Of a stretch of 64,000 nt of DNA, positions 54,978-64,000 are shown in pieces. The DNA comes from an uncultured SAR86 cluster bacterium (lineage in GTDB: Bacteria; Pseudomonadota; Gammaproteobacteria; Magnimaribacterales; D2472): NCBI GenBank assembly GCA_943788515.1, contig CALSQM010000011.1, positions 23,005 through 87,004 on the forward strand. The letters are read 5' to 3'. Each line of letters starts with the position of its first letter. The stretch's first letter is position 1. A program made the translations under genes and the position numbers. The notes beneath the pieces were generated by a model, which saw nothing but the letters and a program-made list of their open reading frames with translations, had not been told where the DNA came from and made no database searches.

Positions 54978-55961
54978 ATGAACATAACAAAAACAAATAA
55001 AACTAGAATAGCTTTTTTGCTATGCAATATATTTTTAATAAATCTTGAAGCTTTAGAAGTTCTTGAGATTAAAATTCTTGACGAATATTCTGTAACTCGA
55101 GAATTTCCAGGAAAACTTATACCGACAGAGCAGTCTAAGTTGGCATTTGAAATACCTGGAAAAATAAATACCATTAATGTTGATATTGGAGATGAAGTTC
55201 TCTTTGGTAATGAGCTTGCTACATTGGATGATAGAGAGGCTCTAGCTCAACTCAATCAATCCAAAGCTAAATTTGATTTAGCTGAACAATTACTGGCTAG
55301 ATATATAGATTTAAGAAAGGATGGGCACATATCTATTCAAGATCTTGATAAAGCCAAGTCTGATCAAATAGTAGCTAAGTCACAATATGATTTCTATAAG
55401 GTTAAATTGGATCAAACTAAGCTATTAGCTCCTTTTAACGGAGTGATTCAGAATAGATTTCTAGATACTGGATCAGTAATCAACTCAGGCGCTCCTGTTT
55501 TAGAAATTTTGGGCTCTAGTAATGTTGAAGCCAGAATTTCAATCCCAACAAATTATATGAACAAAATTAAGATTGGAGATGAGTATGAATTTGATATCAA
55601 TGGGATATTTGCAAAGGCTAAATTAGCTAGGCTTGCTCCTATGTCAACTGGAGGCTCTAATAATAGATTGGCAATTTTTAGATTCGATACTTTCTTTAAT
55701 CCAGGATCAATAGTAAAGCTCAAGCTCAGTATTTCTCAAAAAGCAAAAGGTACATGGGTTCCAATTAAATCATTGTCTCAATCGGAGCAGGGTATTTGGG
55801 CTATTTATACTATTAATGAACAACAAGTGGTAGTTAGAGACTTGGTTGATGTTATTTATTTTGAAGATGAATATGCTTTTGTTAGTGGCACAATTAAAGA
55901 TGGCGATTTAGTAATTTTAGGTGGAGCTCAAAAGATTATTGAAGGCAAGATAATAAAATAA
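54978..55961 (+). CDS. RND efflux periplasmic adaptor (membrane fusion protein)
   Basis: The 327-residue protein has an N-terminal signal or anchor (IAFLLCNIFLINLEA), a barrel-sandwich half with REFPGKLIPTEQSKLAFEIPGKINTINVDIGDEV, a short helical hairpin (QLNQSKAKFDLAEQLLARYIDLRKDGHISIQDLDKAKSD), LDQTKLLAPFNGVIQNRFLDTGSVI (the returning lipoyl half), then beta-barrel and membrane-proximal domains. It bridges the inner-membrane pump to a TolC channel. The RND gene begins one base after its stop codon. Confidence 0.93.
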   Translation: MNITKTNKTRIAFLLCNIFLINLEALEVLEIKILDEYSVTREFPGKLIPTEQSKLAFEIPGKINTINVDIGDEVLFGNELATLDDREALAQLNQSKAKFDLAEQLLARYIDLRKDGHISIQDLDKAKSDQIVAKSQYDFYKVKLDQTKLLAPFNGVIQNRFLDTGSVINSGAPVLEILGSSNVEARISIPTNYMNKIKIGDEYEFDINGIFAKAKLARLAPMSTGGSNNRLAIFRFDTFFNPGSIVKLKLSISQKAKGTWVPIKSLSQSEQGIWAIYTINEQQVVVRDLVDVIYFEDEYAFVSGTIKDGDLVILGGAQKIIEGKIIK

Positions 55962-55962
55962 A

Positions 55963-58900
55963 ATGAGTGTTATTAATTTTTTAATAGAAAAACCTAGAAT
56001 ATTATTTCTTACTCTAGCATTTATATTACTTTCTGGGATTTCTTCTGGGCTATCGGTTCCAATTCAAGAAAATCCTGAACTGGCGGAAAGATGGGGAGGA
56101 GTTCGTATATTTCTTCCTGGTGCATCTCCTGAAAGAATAGAAACAGAAATAGTTAATGCTCTAGAAATTAAACTTAGAGAAGTTGAAGAAATACTTGAAC
56201 TTGAATCAATAATTACTCAAGGCTTTTCAACGATTGTAGTTGAATTAAATCAAAGTGTTTCACCTATGCTTATTGAAGAGACTTGGTCTAAAGTGCAAGA
56301 CAAGCTGAATCAAATACTCATTCCGCAAGGAGCAGAAATATTTCTTGATAGAAGCAGTGGACCGCCTATTACCGTTCAGTATGCTGTTACTTGGAACGGC
56401 GATGGAGAAGTTCCACTTATAATGATGTCTAGGCTGGCAAACCAGCTTAAGAGGAAGTTAAGCTCGATAGGTTCTTCTCATCAAACTGCAATTTTTGGTG
56501 AAGCAGATGAAGAAGTTCTGATTGAACTAGACTCATCAAAGTTATCTTCACTTGACTTGTCATTCCAAGATATCTCAATAGCCATTCAATCCTTAGATGC
56601 TAAAAAACCCATTGGAGTATCCTCAAATAATAATTCTGAACTTTTATATAGACTTAAAGACAACATACAGAGTGTTCAAAAGATCTCAGAAATTCCTATT
56701 AAAGTTATTAATGAATCAGAGATTATCCAATTAGACGATGTGGCATCTATTACAAAAGCCCCAGTTTCTCCCGTTGAAGATATATTTTTGTTCAATGGAA
56801 AGGTAGTTGTTTCTGTTGCTGGAACTGGATCGTTTTCTCAAAGAGTTCATGATTATGTTGACCGAGCAACAATCGTTGTTGATGATATGAGAGAAACTCT
56901 TCCTAGTGAGATCTCTATAGATTTGGTTTACGACGAGTCTGCATACACAACTAAAAAATTCAACGAACTTGTCAAAAGCTTTTCATTGGCAATATTTCTT
57001 GTTTTAAGTTTAAGCCTTTTCTTTCTTGGAATAAGATCAGCAATAATTGTCACTCTCATCCTTCCGTTTTCTATTTGTTTGGTTATGGTAGGTTGTAGGC
57101 TTATAGGCTTACCTCTTCATATGACATCTATCACTGGGATTATTATTGCTCTCGGCTTGCTTATAGATAATGGAATTATTGTTGTTGAAGATTACAAAAA
57201 CAGAAGAGCATCTGGATTAAGTATCAACGACTCAATTTCTCAAGGGTTAAAAAACTTATCTGCACCTCTGGCGGCTGCAACAGCCACAACTGTATTTTCT
57301 TTTCTTCCCATAGTTACTGGAGAAGGGTCAAGTATAGAATTCGTAGGTGGCATGGCAATGACAGTGATTATGTCAATTACCTCTTCTTTGGTTTTAGCAC
57401 TATTAATGGTTCCAGTTCTGATGAGCTATATGGAGAAGATTCCTTACTTTCATAACCGAGACATAAGTCAGGAGGGATATAGAAATGAAAAAATCCTTAA
57501 GACATATAGGGCTTTTTTAAACTGGGCATTCTTGGTTCCCAGACGAGCAATTATGATATCGCTTGCTTTGCCTGTTTTAGGATTTCTGCTTTTCAATTCC
57601 CTGCCTAAAGATTTTTTTCCGGCTCAAGATAGAGATATGTTTAGAGTTAATATAGAACTTCCTTCTAATGCATCTTCACAAAAAACAATGGAGAGAGTAA
57701 AAGAAATAAGGGAAGACATTTTTAAGAGTGGGCTAATTTCAATAGAAAAAGATTATTCATTTATAGGCAGAATGATGCCAAGAGTTTTGATGAATGTTGT
57801 AGGCGGTGAAGAAAAACAAGGATCCAATAATATTGCACAGTCTGTATTTTTTGCAACAGATTATTATGAGATGATTGAAAACCTTCCGGAGCTATCAAGA
57901 AGACTTGTTAAAAATAATCCAGATATCATAGTTCTGGTTGATAGCTTCTCTTCTGGGCCACCAGTTTTTTCAGATGTCAGTTATGTAATCTTTGGAGATG
58001 ATCCAGACTTGCTTAAGTCTCTCGGTGAAGAGCTCGAACTAATCATTAATAATTCACCTGATGTGAATCTTACAAAGTCTGCAACTTCAGACTCAACTAC
58101 CAATGTAGAGTTTGAACTTAATAGCTCAAATATTTCACTGTCTGGTAAAAATGCAAATGATCTTATCAATGAAATGTTTACAGCAAATAATGGAATAATC
58201 GTTGGTACCATGCTCGATTCGAACAAAGAAATTCCAGTTCGCTTGAAGGGCCTATCCAATAAAAATAATCTCACCGGGAATACTGGTTTTATAACAATAC
58301 CCTCTCAAGATGGTTTTGAGTATTTTGATAGTTTTGGTAAGAGCTCATTAACAAATAAATCATCGACAATCACCAGGCTTGATGGTCAAAGAACAAATGA
58401 TGTAGAGGGTTGGATTTGGACGGGCACACTTCCATCAGCCACCGAAGAAGCTATTAAAAAAGATGTTCAAGATTTTGAATCAAGACTGCCAATAGGGTAT
58501 TCATTAAAACAACTTGGCGAAGCAGAAAGCAGAGGCCAATCTCAAGCCTCATTATTTTCTTCAGCATTTATGTATTTCATTCTTATAATAGTTGGCTTGG
58601 TAATGGCGCTCAATTCCTTTAGAGAAGCTGGCCTAATTCTCTCTGTTGCATTTTTATCAATTGGATTATCTTTTCTTGGTTTATTTGTAGGCCAGCAAAA
58701 CTATGGATTTATTGGAACTATAAGTGCTGTAGGGCTAATAGGCTTATCAATAAATGATTCAATTATTGTTTTATCGCATATCAAAGAAGAGGCTGACAAG
58801 AAATCAATAACTAAAGCTGAACTTATTGAGGTTGTTATAAGGTCTACACGACATATCATTACCACTTCTTTAACAACACTTGGTGGATTTTTTCCACTTA

Positions 58901-59025
58901 TCTTTGCAAGTGTGTTCTTTAAACCGCTTGCTTGGGCAATGAGTATTGGAGTTTTAGGAGCAACTATTACAGCCTTATTATATATTCCTGCAATGTTTAT
59001 GATTATGAGAAAGGTTAAGTACTAG
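55963..59025 (+). CDS. RND-family efflux transporter
   Basis: The 1020-residue pump has twelve helices in two halves with large periplasmic loops, as in AcrB and CusA-like proteins. Motifs include an N-terminal ILFLTLAFILLSGISSGLSVPIQENPE, ITGIIIALGLLIDNGIIVVEDYKNRR in helix 4, FFPAQDRDMFRVNIELP at the second half, and GLIGLSINDSIIVLSHIKEEAD in helix 10. The helix 4 Asp suggests proton coupling. It expels drugs, bile-like compounds or lipids. It is co-transcribed with the adaptor under the TetR regulator and needs an external TolC channel. Substrate is not deducible. Confidence 0.94.
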   Translation: MSVINFLIEKPRILFLTLAFILLSGISSGLSVPIQENPELAERWGGVRIFLPGASPERIETEIVNALEIKLREVEEILELESIITQGFSTIVVELNQSVSPMLIEETWSKVQDKLNQILIPQGAEIFLDRSSGPPITVQYAVTWNGDGEVPLIMMSRLANQLKRKLSSIGSSHQTAIFGEADEEVLIELDSSKLSSLDLSFQDISIAIQSLDAKKPIGVSSNNNSELLYRLKDNIQSVQKISEIPIKVINESEIIQLDDVASITKAPVSPVEDIFLFNGKVVVSVAGTGSFSQRVHDYVDRATIVVDDMRETLPSEISIDLVYDESAYTTKKFNELVKSFSLAIFLVLSLSLFFLGIRSAIIVTLILPFSICLVMVGCRLIGLPLHMTSITGIIIALGLLIDNGIIVVEDYKNRRASGLSINDSISQGLKNLSAPLAAATATTVFSFLPIVTGEGSSIEFVGGMAMTVIMSITSSLVLALLMVPVLMSYMEKIPYFHNRDISQEGYRNEKILKTYRAFLNWAFLVPRRAIMISLALPVLGFLLFNSLPKDFFPAQDRDMFRVNIELPSNASSQKTMERVKEIREDIFKSGLISIEKDYSFIGRMMPRVLMNVVGGEEKQGSNNIAQSVFFATDYYEMIENLPELSRRLVKNNPDIIVLVDSFSSGPPVFSDVSYVIFGDDPDLLKSLGEELELIINNSPDVNLTKSATSDSTTNVEFELNSSNISLSGKNANDLINEMFTANNGIIVGTMLDSNKEIPVRLKGLSNKNNLTGNTGFITIPSQDGFEYFDSFGKSSLTNKSSTITRLDGQRTNDVEGWIWTGTLPSATEEAIKKDVQDFESRLPIGYSLKQLGEAESRGQSQASLFSSAFMYFILIIVGLVMALNSFREAGLILSVAFLSIGLSFLGLFVGQQNYGFIGTISAVGLIGLSINDSIIVLSHIKEEADKKSITKAELIEVVIRSTRHIITTSLTTLGGFFPLIFASVFFKPLAWAMSIGVLGATITALLYIPAMFMIMRKVKY

Positions 59026-59236
59026 AGCACCTATCTGAGCAATAACTCTTCCCTAGTTTTTTTATGACAAGTGATTCGTGAGTATAAGTCTCACAAGAGT
59101 CACATTTAATCATAGAGTTATCAATCTTATTTTTATGAGTATTTGATATAAGAGATCTAAAAAAGAATACAGCAGGTATTATCAATATAAATATGACCAA
59201 TGGAATCAAAAATAATATTGATTTTAATAAGGTCAT
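59015..59236 (-). CDS. PP0621-like small zinc-ribbon membrane protein
   Basis: The 73-residue protein has one N-terminal helix (SILFLIPLVIFILIIPAVFFF), then a small zinc-ribbon-like tail with Cys pairs (MIKCDSCETYTHESLVIKKLGKSYCSDRC). This matches PP0621-type proteins, which are widespread in gammaproteobacteria and uncharacterised. Two CxxC/CxxxC-type pairs could bind zinc. It lies two bases after bamD on the same strand and converges with the RND gene, overlapping it by 11 bases. Confidence 0.75.
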   Translation of the reverse strand: MTLLKSILFLIPLVIFILIIPAVFFFRSLISNTHKNKIDNSMIKCDSCETYTHESLVIKKLGKSYCSDRCSST

Positions 59237-59238
59237 TT

Positions 59239-60057
59239 TTAGTCACTAGATGCTGGTTTACTATTTCTTATAAAATTCCAAGACCAACCAGAGTTGTCTT
59301 CAGATTTTTTTGATTGCTCATCTTGGTAGTTAATAGAAATTATTTTTTTAGTATCTTCAAGCAATTCAACATATCCCAAAGACTCGTATGAAGCCTCCAA
59401 TATCTTAAGAGCTCTGAAATTTTCACTTGAGTTAGGAATATTTTCAATTACATAGTTAGCTCTTCTTATCGCCGCAATATGTGCATCAACACTAACATAA
59501 TAATCGGCTGCTGCAAGTTCATTTCTTGCAATCATATTCCTTAGGTAGATATTTCTTTGTTTAGCATATGTAGCATATTGGCTGTCTGGAAATCTAGTTA
59601 AGAATTCAGTTAATTCTGAGAATGATTCCTTTGCCCCAGAGATATCTCTATTAGATAAATCAGTATCAGTCATTCTTACAATGAAACTATTATCTCTTGT
59701 ATAGCTAGAAAGGCCCTTCATAAAATATGCATAATCAATATTTGGATGCCTAGGATGAAGTCTTATAAATTTTTCTGCTGCAGCATGCGCAGCTTCAGTC
59801 TCAGCATTCATAAATTGAGCATAAATAAGCTCTACTTGCGCCTGTTCAGCATATTTACCAAAAGGATACCTTGATTCAATTGCTTCTAATGAATCAATAG
59901 CGCCAAAATAATTTTTTCCAGCCATTCTTCTTTGGGCTTGATCGTAATAAATTTTTTCAGGCTGTTCTATTTCTGGGCCATCAGAATTACAACTAATCAA
60001 TAACAGAGTTACAATTGGCAATACTATAAATAGTTTTAAAATTAGTTTATCTTTCAT
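59239..60057 (-). CDS. bamD: Outer membrane protein assembly factor BamD
   Basis: The 272-residue lipoprotein (start at ATG of MKDKLIL; the tracked start is a GTG three codons earlier) has a lipobox in LLLISC. Five TPR-like repeats begin with YYDQAQRRMAGKNYFGAIDSLEAIESRYPFGKYAEQAQVELIYAQF, including the RYPFGKYA motif typical of BamD, and LHPRHPNIDYAYFMKGLSSY. It is the essential partner of BamA for inserting barrel proteins. It is divergent from rluD, the common bamD-rluD arrangement. Confidence 0.95.
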   Translation of the reverse strand: MKDKLILKLFIVLPIVTLLLISCNSDGPEIEQPEKIYYDQAQRRMAGKNYFGAIDSLEAIESRYPFGKYAEQAQVELIYAQFMNAETEAAHAAAEKFIRLHPRHPNIDYAYFMKGLSSYTRDNSFIVRMTDTDLSNRDISGAKESFSELTEFLTRFPDSQYATYAKQRNIYLRNMIARNELAAADYYVSVDAHIAAIRRANYVIENIPNSSENFRALKILEASYESLGYVELLEDTKKIISINYQDEQSKKSEDNSGWSWNFIRNSKPASSD

Positions 60058-60137
60058 TATTTGCACATTCTACCTGCATTATCGTAATTTAAGCTTGAAA
60101 ACATCTATTTAGATTAATTTTTTTATAATAAGTTCAT

Positions 60138-61070
60138 ATGATTGTTAAAAATGTTCCAAATGATCTCTCTTCAATGAGGCTAGACAAAGCTACAGCAGAA
60201 ATGTTTACAGATTATTCCAGAACTCAGATAAAAAAGTGGATTGAGGAAGGTAGAGTTCTTATAAATGGAGAGGTATCCCAGCCAAGAGATAAAGTTTATG
60301 AGAATGATCAGATTGAATTAAGCCCTAAAGAAGAACAAAAAGTATCATGGGAAGCCGAAGATATAAATTTTGAAATTCACTTTGAAAATAAAGACTTTAT
60401 TATAATTAATAAACCGGCTGGCTTAATAATGCATCCAGGTTCTGGTTGCTATGATGGAACTCTTGCAAATGGGCTCATTTATAAATTTCCAGAATTGGTC
60501 AATATTCCAAGATCAGGAATTGTGCATCGTTTAGATAAAGACACTTCAGGTATATTACTAGTTGCTAGAAATGAGTCTTTTAGGAACTTCTTTATAAATG
60601 AGATGCAGGAGAGAAGAGTTGTAAAAAAATACACCTCTGTTGTAATTGGCTCTACTCTAGGGAGCTTTTCTATTGAGGACTCTATTGGAAGAGATAAAAA
60701 CAATAGAACCAAAATGGCAATTCGAGAAGATGGCAAAGATGCTTTAACTTTTGTGAAGCTAAAAGAAAATATTGGAAATTACTCTGTGCTGGATATAAGA
60801 ATAGAGACAGGAAGAACTCACCAGATTAGAGTCCACTTGTCTTCAAAAAAATTACCAATAGTTGGTGATAAAACCTATGATCCAAGCAGGTCTATTGCAA
60901 GAGACACACCTGAAGAACTAATTAATACTATTCGAAGCTTCCCAAGACAGGCATTGCATGCAACTCATCTCTCATTCAATGACCAAAAAACAAATAATAT
61001 TCTTTCTTTCGATATCCCTACTCCAAATGATATGGAGGAGTTGCTTGAAGAGTTAAGAAAATTTAACTAA
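60138..61070 (+). CDS. rluD: 23S rRNA pseudouridine synthase D
   Basis: The 310-residue protein has an N-terminal S4 domain (MRLDKATAEMFTDYSRTQIKKWIEEGRVLINGE) and the RsuA/RluD catalytic domain with the Asp in GIVHRLDKDTSGILLVAR, plus ETGRTHQIRVHLSS and PRQALHATHLSF. It makes pseudouridines in helix 69 of 23S rRNA; RlmH encoded at 31 kb then methylates one of them. The length is near the usual 320 residues. Confidence 0.96.
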   Translation: MIVKNVPNDLSSMRLDKATAEMFTDYSRTQIKKWIEEGRVLINGEVSQPRDKVYENDQIELSPKEEQKVSWEAEDINFEIHFENKDFIIINKPAGLIMHPGSGCYDGTLANGLIYKFPELVNIPRSGIVHRLDKDTSGILLVARNESFRNFFINEMQERRVVKKYTSVVIGSTLGSFSIEDSIGRDKNNRTKMAIREDGKDALTFVKLKENIGNYSVLDIRIETGRTHQIRVHLSSKKLPIVGDKTYDPSRSIARDTPEELINTIRSFPRQALHATHLSFNDQKTNNILSFDIPTPNDMEELLEELRKFN

Positions 61071-61144
61071 TAGTAACTAAAAACTTGTTTTTTGATGCAT
61101 AAAATAATATAAACCTTATTCCTAAGAGTATTTTTGGTAAGAAA

Positions 61145-62874
61145 TTGAAATTATCTGGCGCAGACATGCTAATGCAGGCACTTCATGATGAAGGTGTTGA
61201 GCTTATTTTTGGCTATCCAGGTGGAGCAGCGCTTCATATATATGACGCAATTTTTAGACAAGATAAGATAGACCATATTTTAGTAAGACACGAGCAAGGC
61301 GCAACCCATGCTGCAGATGGATATTCTAGGGCTACAGGTAAACCCGGAGTTGTTTTAGTAACATCTGGTCCAGGTGCTACAAATGCTATTACAGGCATAG
61401 CTACTGCATTCATGGACTCCATCCCAATGGTGGTTATTTCTGGCCAGGTAGCTAGTCACTTAATTGGTACCGATGCCTTCCAAGAAACAGACATGATTGG
61501 CGTATCTCGACCAGTTGTTAAACATAGCTACACAGTTTTTAATGCTGAAGAAATACCGAAGATAATTAAAGAAGCTTTTTATGTTGCAACTTCAGGAAGA
61601 CCTGGTCCTGTTGTTATAGATATCCCAAAAGATATGACAGCGCCAGATAATCTTTTTGATTACTCATATCCTGAAGAAGCTATAATAAGATCATATAATC
61701 CACCAATTCAACCAGAACAAGATCAAATAGATAGGGCAGTAGAAGCTATATTGATTGCAAAAAAACCTGTCATATATGCTGGTGGCGGAGCGATTGCCAG
61801 CAATGCTGAAAAAGAATTATTTGAACTAAATAAAATTATTGATGCGCCTGTTACAAACACCTTAATGGGATTGGGGATTTATCCAGCCAGTCATCACAGA
61901 TTTCTTGGCATGCTTGGAATGCACGGAACATATCAAGCAAACATGGCAATGCATAATGCAGATTTAATCATTGCTATTGGTGCTAGATTTGACGATAGGA
62001 TTACAAATAAACCATCCAAGTTTGCACCCAATGCTAAAGTAGTTCACTTAGATGTAGACCATTCATCTGTATCAAAAATTATAGAAGCAAATGTGGCTGT
62101 TTTTGGACAAGTAAAAAATTCTTTAAAATTAATTAAGGATACCCTCGAGAAAAAATTAGATTCTTATAATTCAGCGACTATTCAGCCTTGGCATGAGCAG
62201 ATAAAAGAATGGAAATCACAACATGGCTTAAATTATGATCTTTATAAAGATCAATCGGATAGTCATCCTATTTTACCTCAGGCTGTAGTTCAACATGTTC
62301 ATGAGATCACAAATGGAGAGGCATATGTAACTTCTGATGTTGGCCAGCATCAAATGTTTGCAGCTCAATATTATCATTTTGATAAACCAAGAAGGTGGAT
62401 TAACTCCGGGGGTCTAGGAACCATGGGTTTTGGATTGCCAGCAGCAATGGGTGTGAAGTTAGCTTTCCCAAAAGATGAAGTTGTTTGCATTACAGGTGAG
62501 GGTAGCATTCAAATGTGTATACAAGAATTATCCACATGCCTTCAATATAATCTCCCGATAAAGATAATTAATATCAATAACGAGGCGCTTGGGATGGTTA
62601 AGCAATGGCAGGATATGAATTATGGTGGCAGACACTCTGAAAGCACTTATCAAAACTCGCTACCAGATTTTATAAAACTGGCAGAATCATATGGTCATGA
62701 AGGAATTAAAATTGAAAAAAATTCTGAATTGAAAGATGGCCTAAAAAAAGCTTTTGCAATGAAAGATAAACTTGTCTTTGTTGATATCTATGTTGATCCA
62801 TCGGAGCATGTTTACCCAATGCAAGTTGCGAATGGCAGCTTAGAAAATATGTGGCTATCAAAGGATAAACAAAC

Positions 62875-62878
<4 letters not shown>
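61145..62878 (+). CDS. ilvB: Acetolactate synthase, large subunit
   Basis: The 577-residue ThDP enzyme starts at TTG (MKLSGADMLMQALHDEGVELIFGYPGGAALHIYDAI), which fits family N termini. It shows the catalytic Glu region LVRHEQGATHAADGYSRATGKPG, the FAD-binding middle domain and the ThDP-binding GEGSIQMCIQELSTCLQYNLPIKIININNEALGMVKQW (GDG-N type motif as GEG). It makes acetolactate and acetohydroxybutyrate for valine/isoleucine synthesis. It overlaps the small-subunit gene by four bases. Confidence 0.95.

Positions 62879-64000
<1,122 letters not shown>

Overview
The window is a compact, AT-rich bacterial chromosome segment. Genes abut or overlap by 1-17 bases, and no gene-free stretch exceeds about 300 bases. 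Gene content is gammaproteobacterial: trxA-rho, aroQ-accB-accC, leuS-lptE-holA, rsfS-rlmH-mrdA-rodA-mltB-dacA, parE/parC, and hemB/hemC/hemD. A green-type proteorhodopsin, a thiamine-salvage TonB receptor operon, a PPi-type phosphofructokinase and strong streamlining suggest a marine SAR86-like lineage. That assignment is inference from gene content, not a phylogeny.

Layout. 0-3.7 kb: tyrS 3' end, FKBP lipoprotein, prolyl-oligopeptidase lipoprotein and a membrane protein. 3.8-4.5 kb: tRNA-Ile(GAT), a small secreted protein, a degenerate copy of the tRNA 3' half, and an untracked 30-residue Lys-rich ORF. 4.5-6.9 kb (minus): a five-gene metal-responsive operon (barrel-like protein, His-rich HMA protein, MerT-like protein, CsoR-family repressor, PepSY protein) behind a clear CsoR-type operator. 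6.9-12 kb: a MATE pump, then a TPP-riboswitch operon encoding a TonB receptor, PnuC/PnuT-type transporter and thiamine-kinase-like enzyme. 12-17.5 kb: NAD formate dehydrogenase, nitronate-monooxygenase-like enzyme, two SDRs and an acyl-CoA ligase. 17.5-18.3 kb: proteorhodopsin. 18.5-25.4 kb: coaD, mutM, tolC, parE, parC. 25.4-28.4 kb: argD, a DUF2244 gene and PPi-PFK. parC, argD and PPi-PFK each carry a single-base frameshift.

28.4-37.4 kb holds mpl, a LON-domain protein and the cell-elongation/peptidoglycan operon rsfS-rlmH-mrdA-rodA-mltB-dacA-dat. It meets tail-to-tail the minus-strand series dsbD(N-domain only)-aroQ-accB-accC-leuS-lptE-holA (37.4-44.0 kb). 44-53.3 kb carries a hydrolase, a double-NBD ABC ATPase, ilvD, hemB, trxA, rho, hemD, hemC and rsmD. 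53.3-59 kb has a flavin reductase, a DUF4399 protein, and a TetR regulator divergent from an MFP-RND pump. 59-64 kb has a PP0621-like protein, bamD, rluD and ilvB-ilvN-ilvC (ilvC cut by the window end).

Two regulatory observations stand out. First, the TetR/RND intergenic region has two copies of a 19-bp near-palindrome, and a copy matching one of them at 17 of 19 bases lies just upstream of tolC 33 kb away. This suggests one TetR coordinates a dispersed tripartite efflux pump. Second, the CsoR-type operator overlaps the start codon of the first gene of an unusual metal operon. No CRISPR array, prophage, insertion sequence or defence island was recognised.
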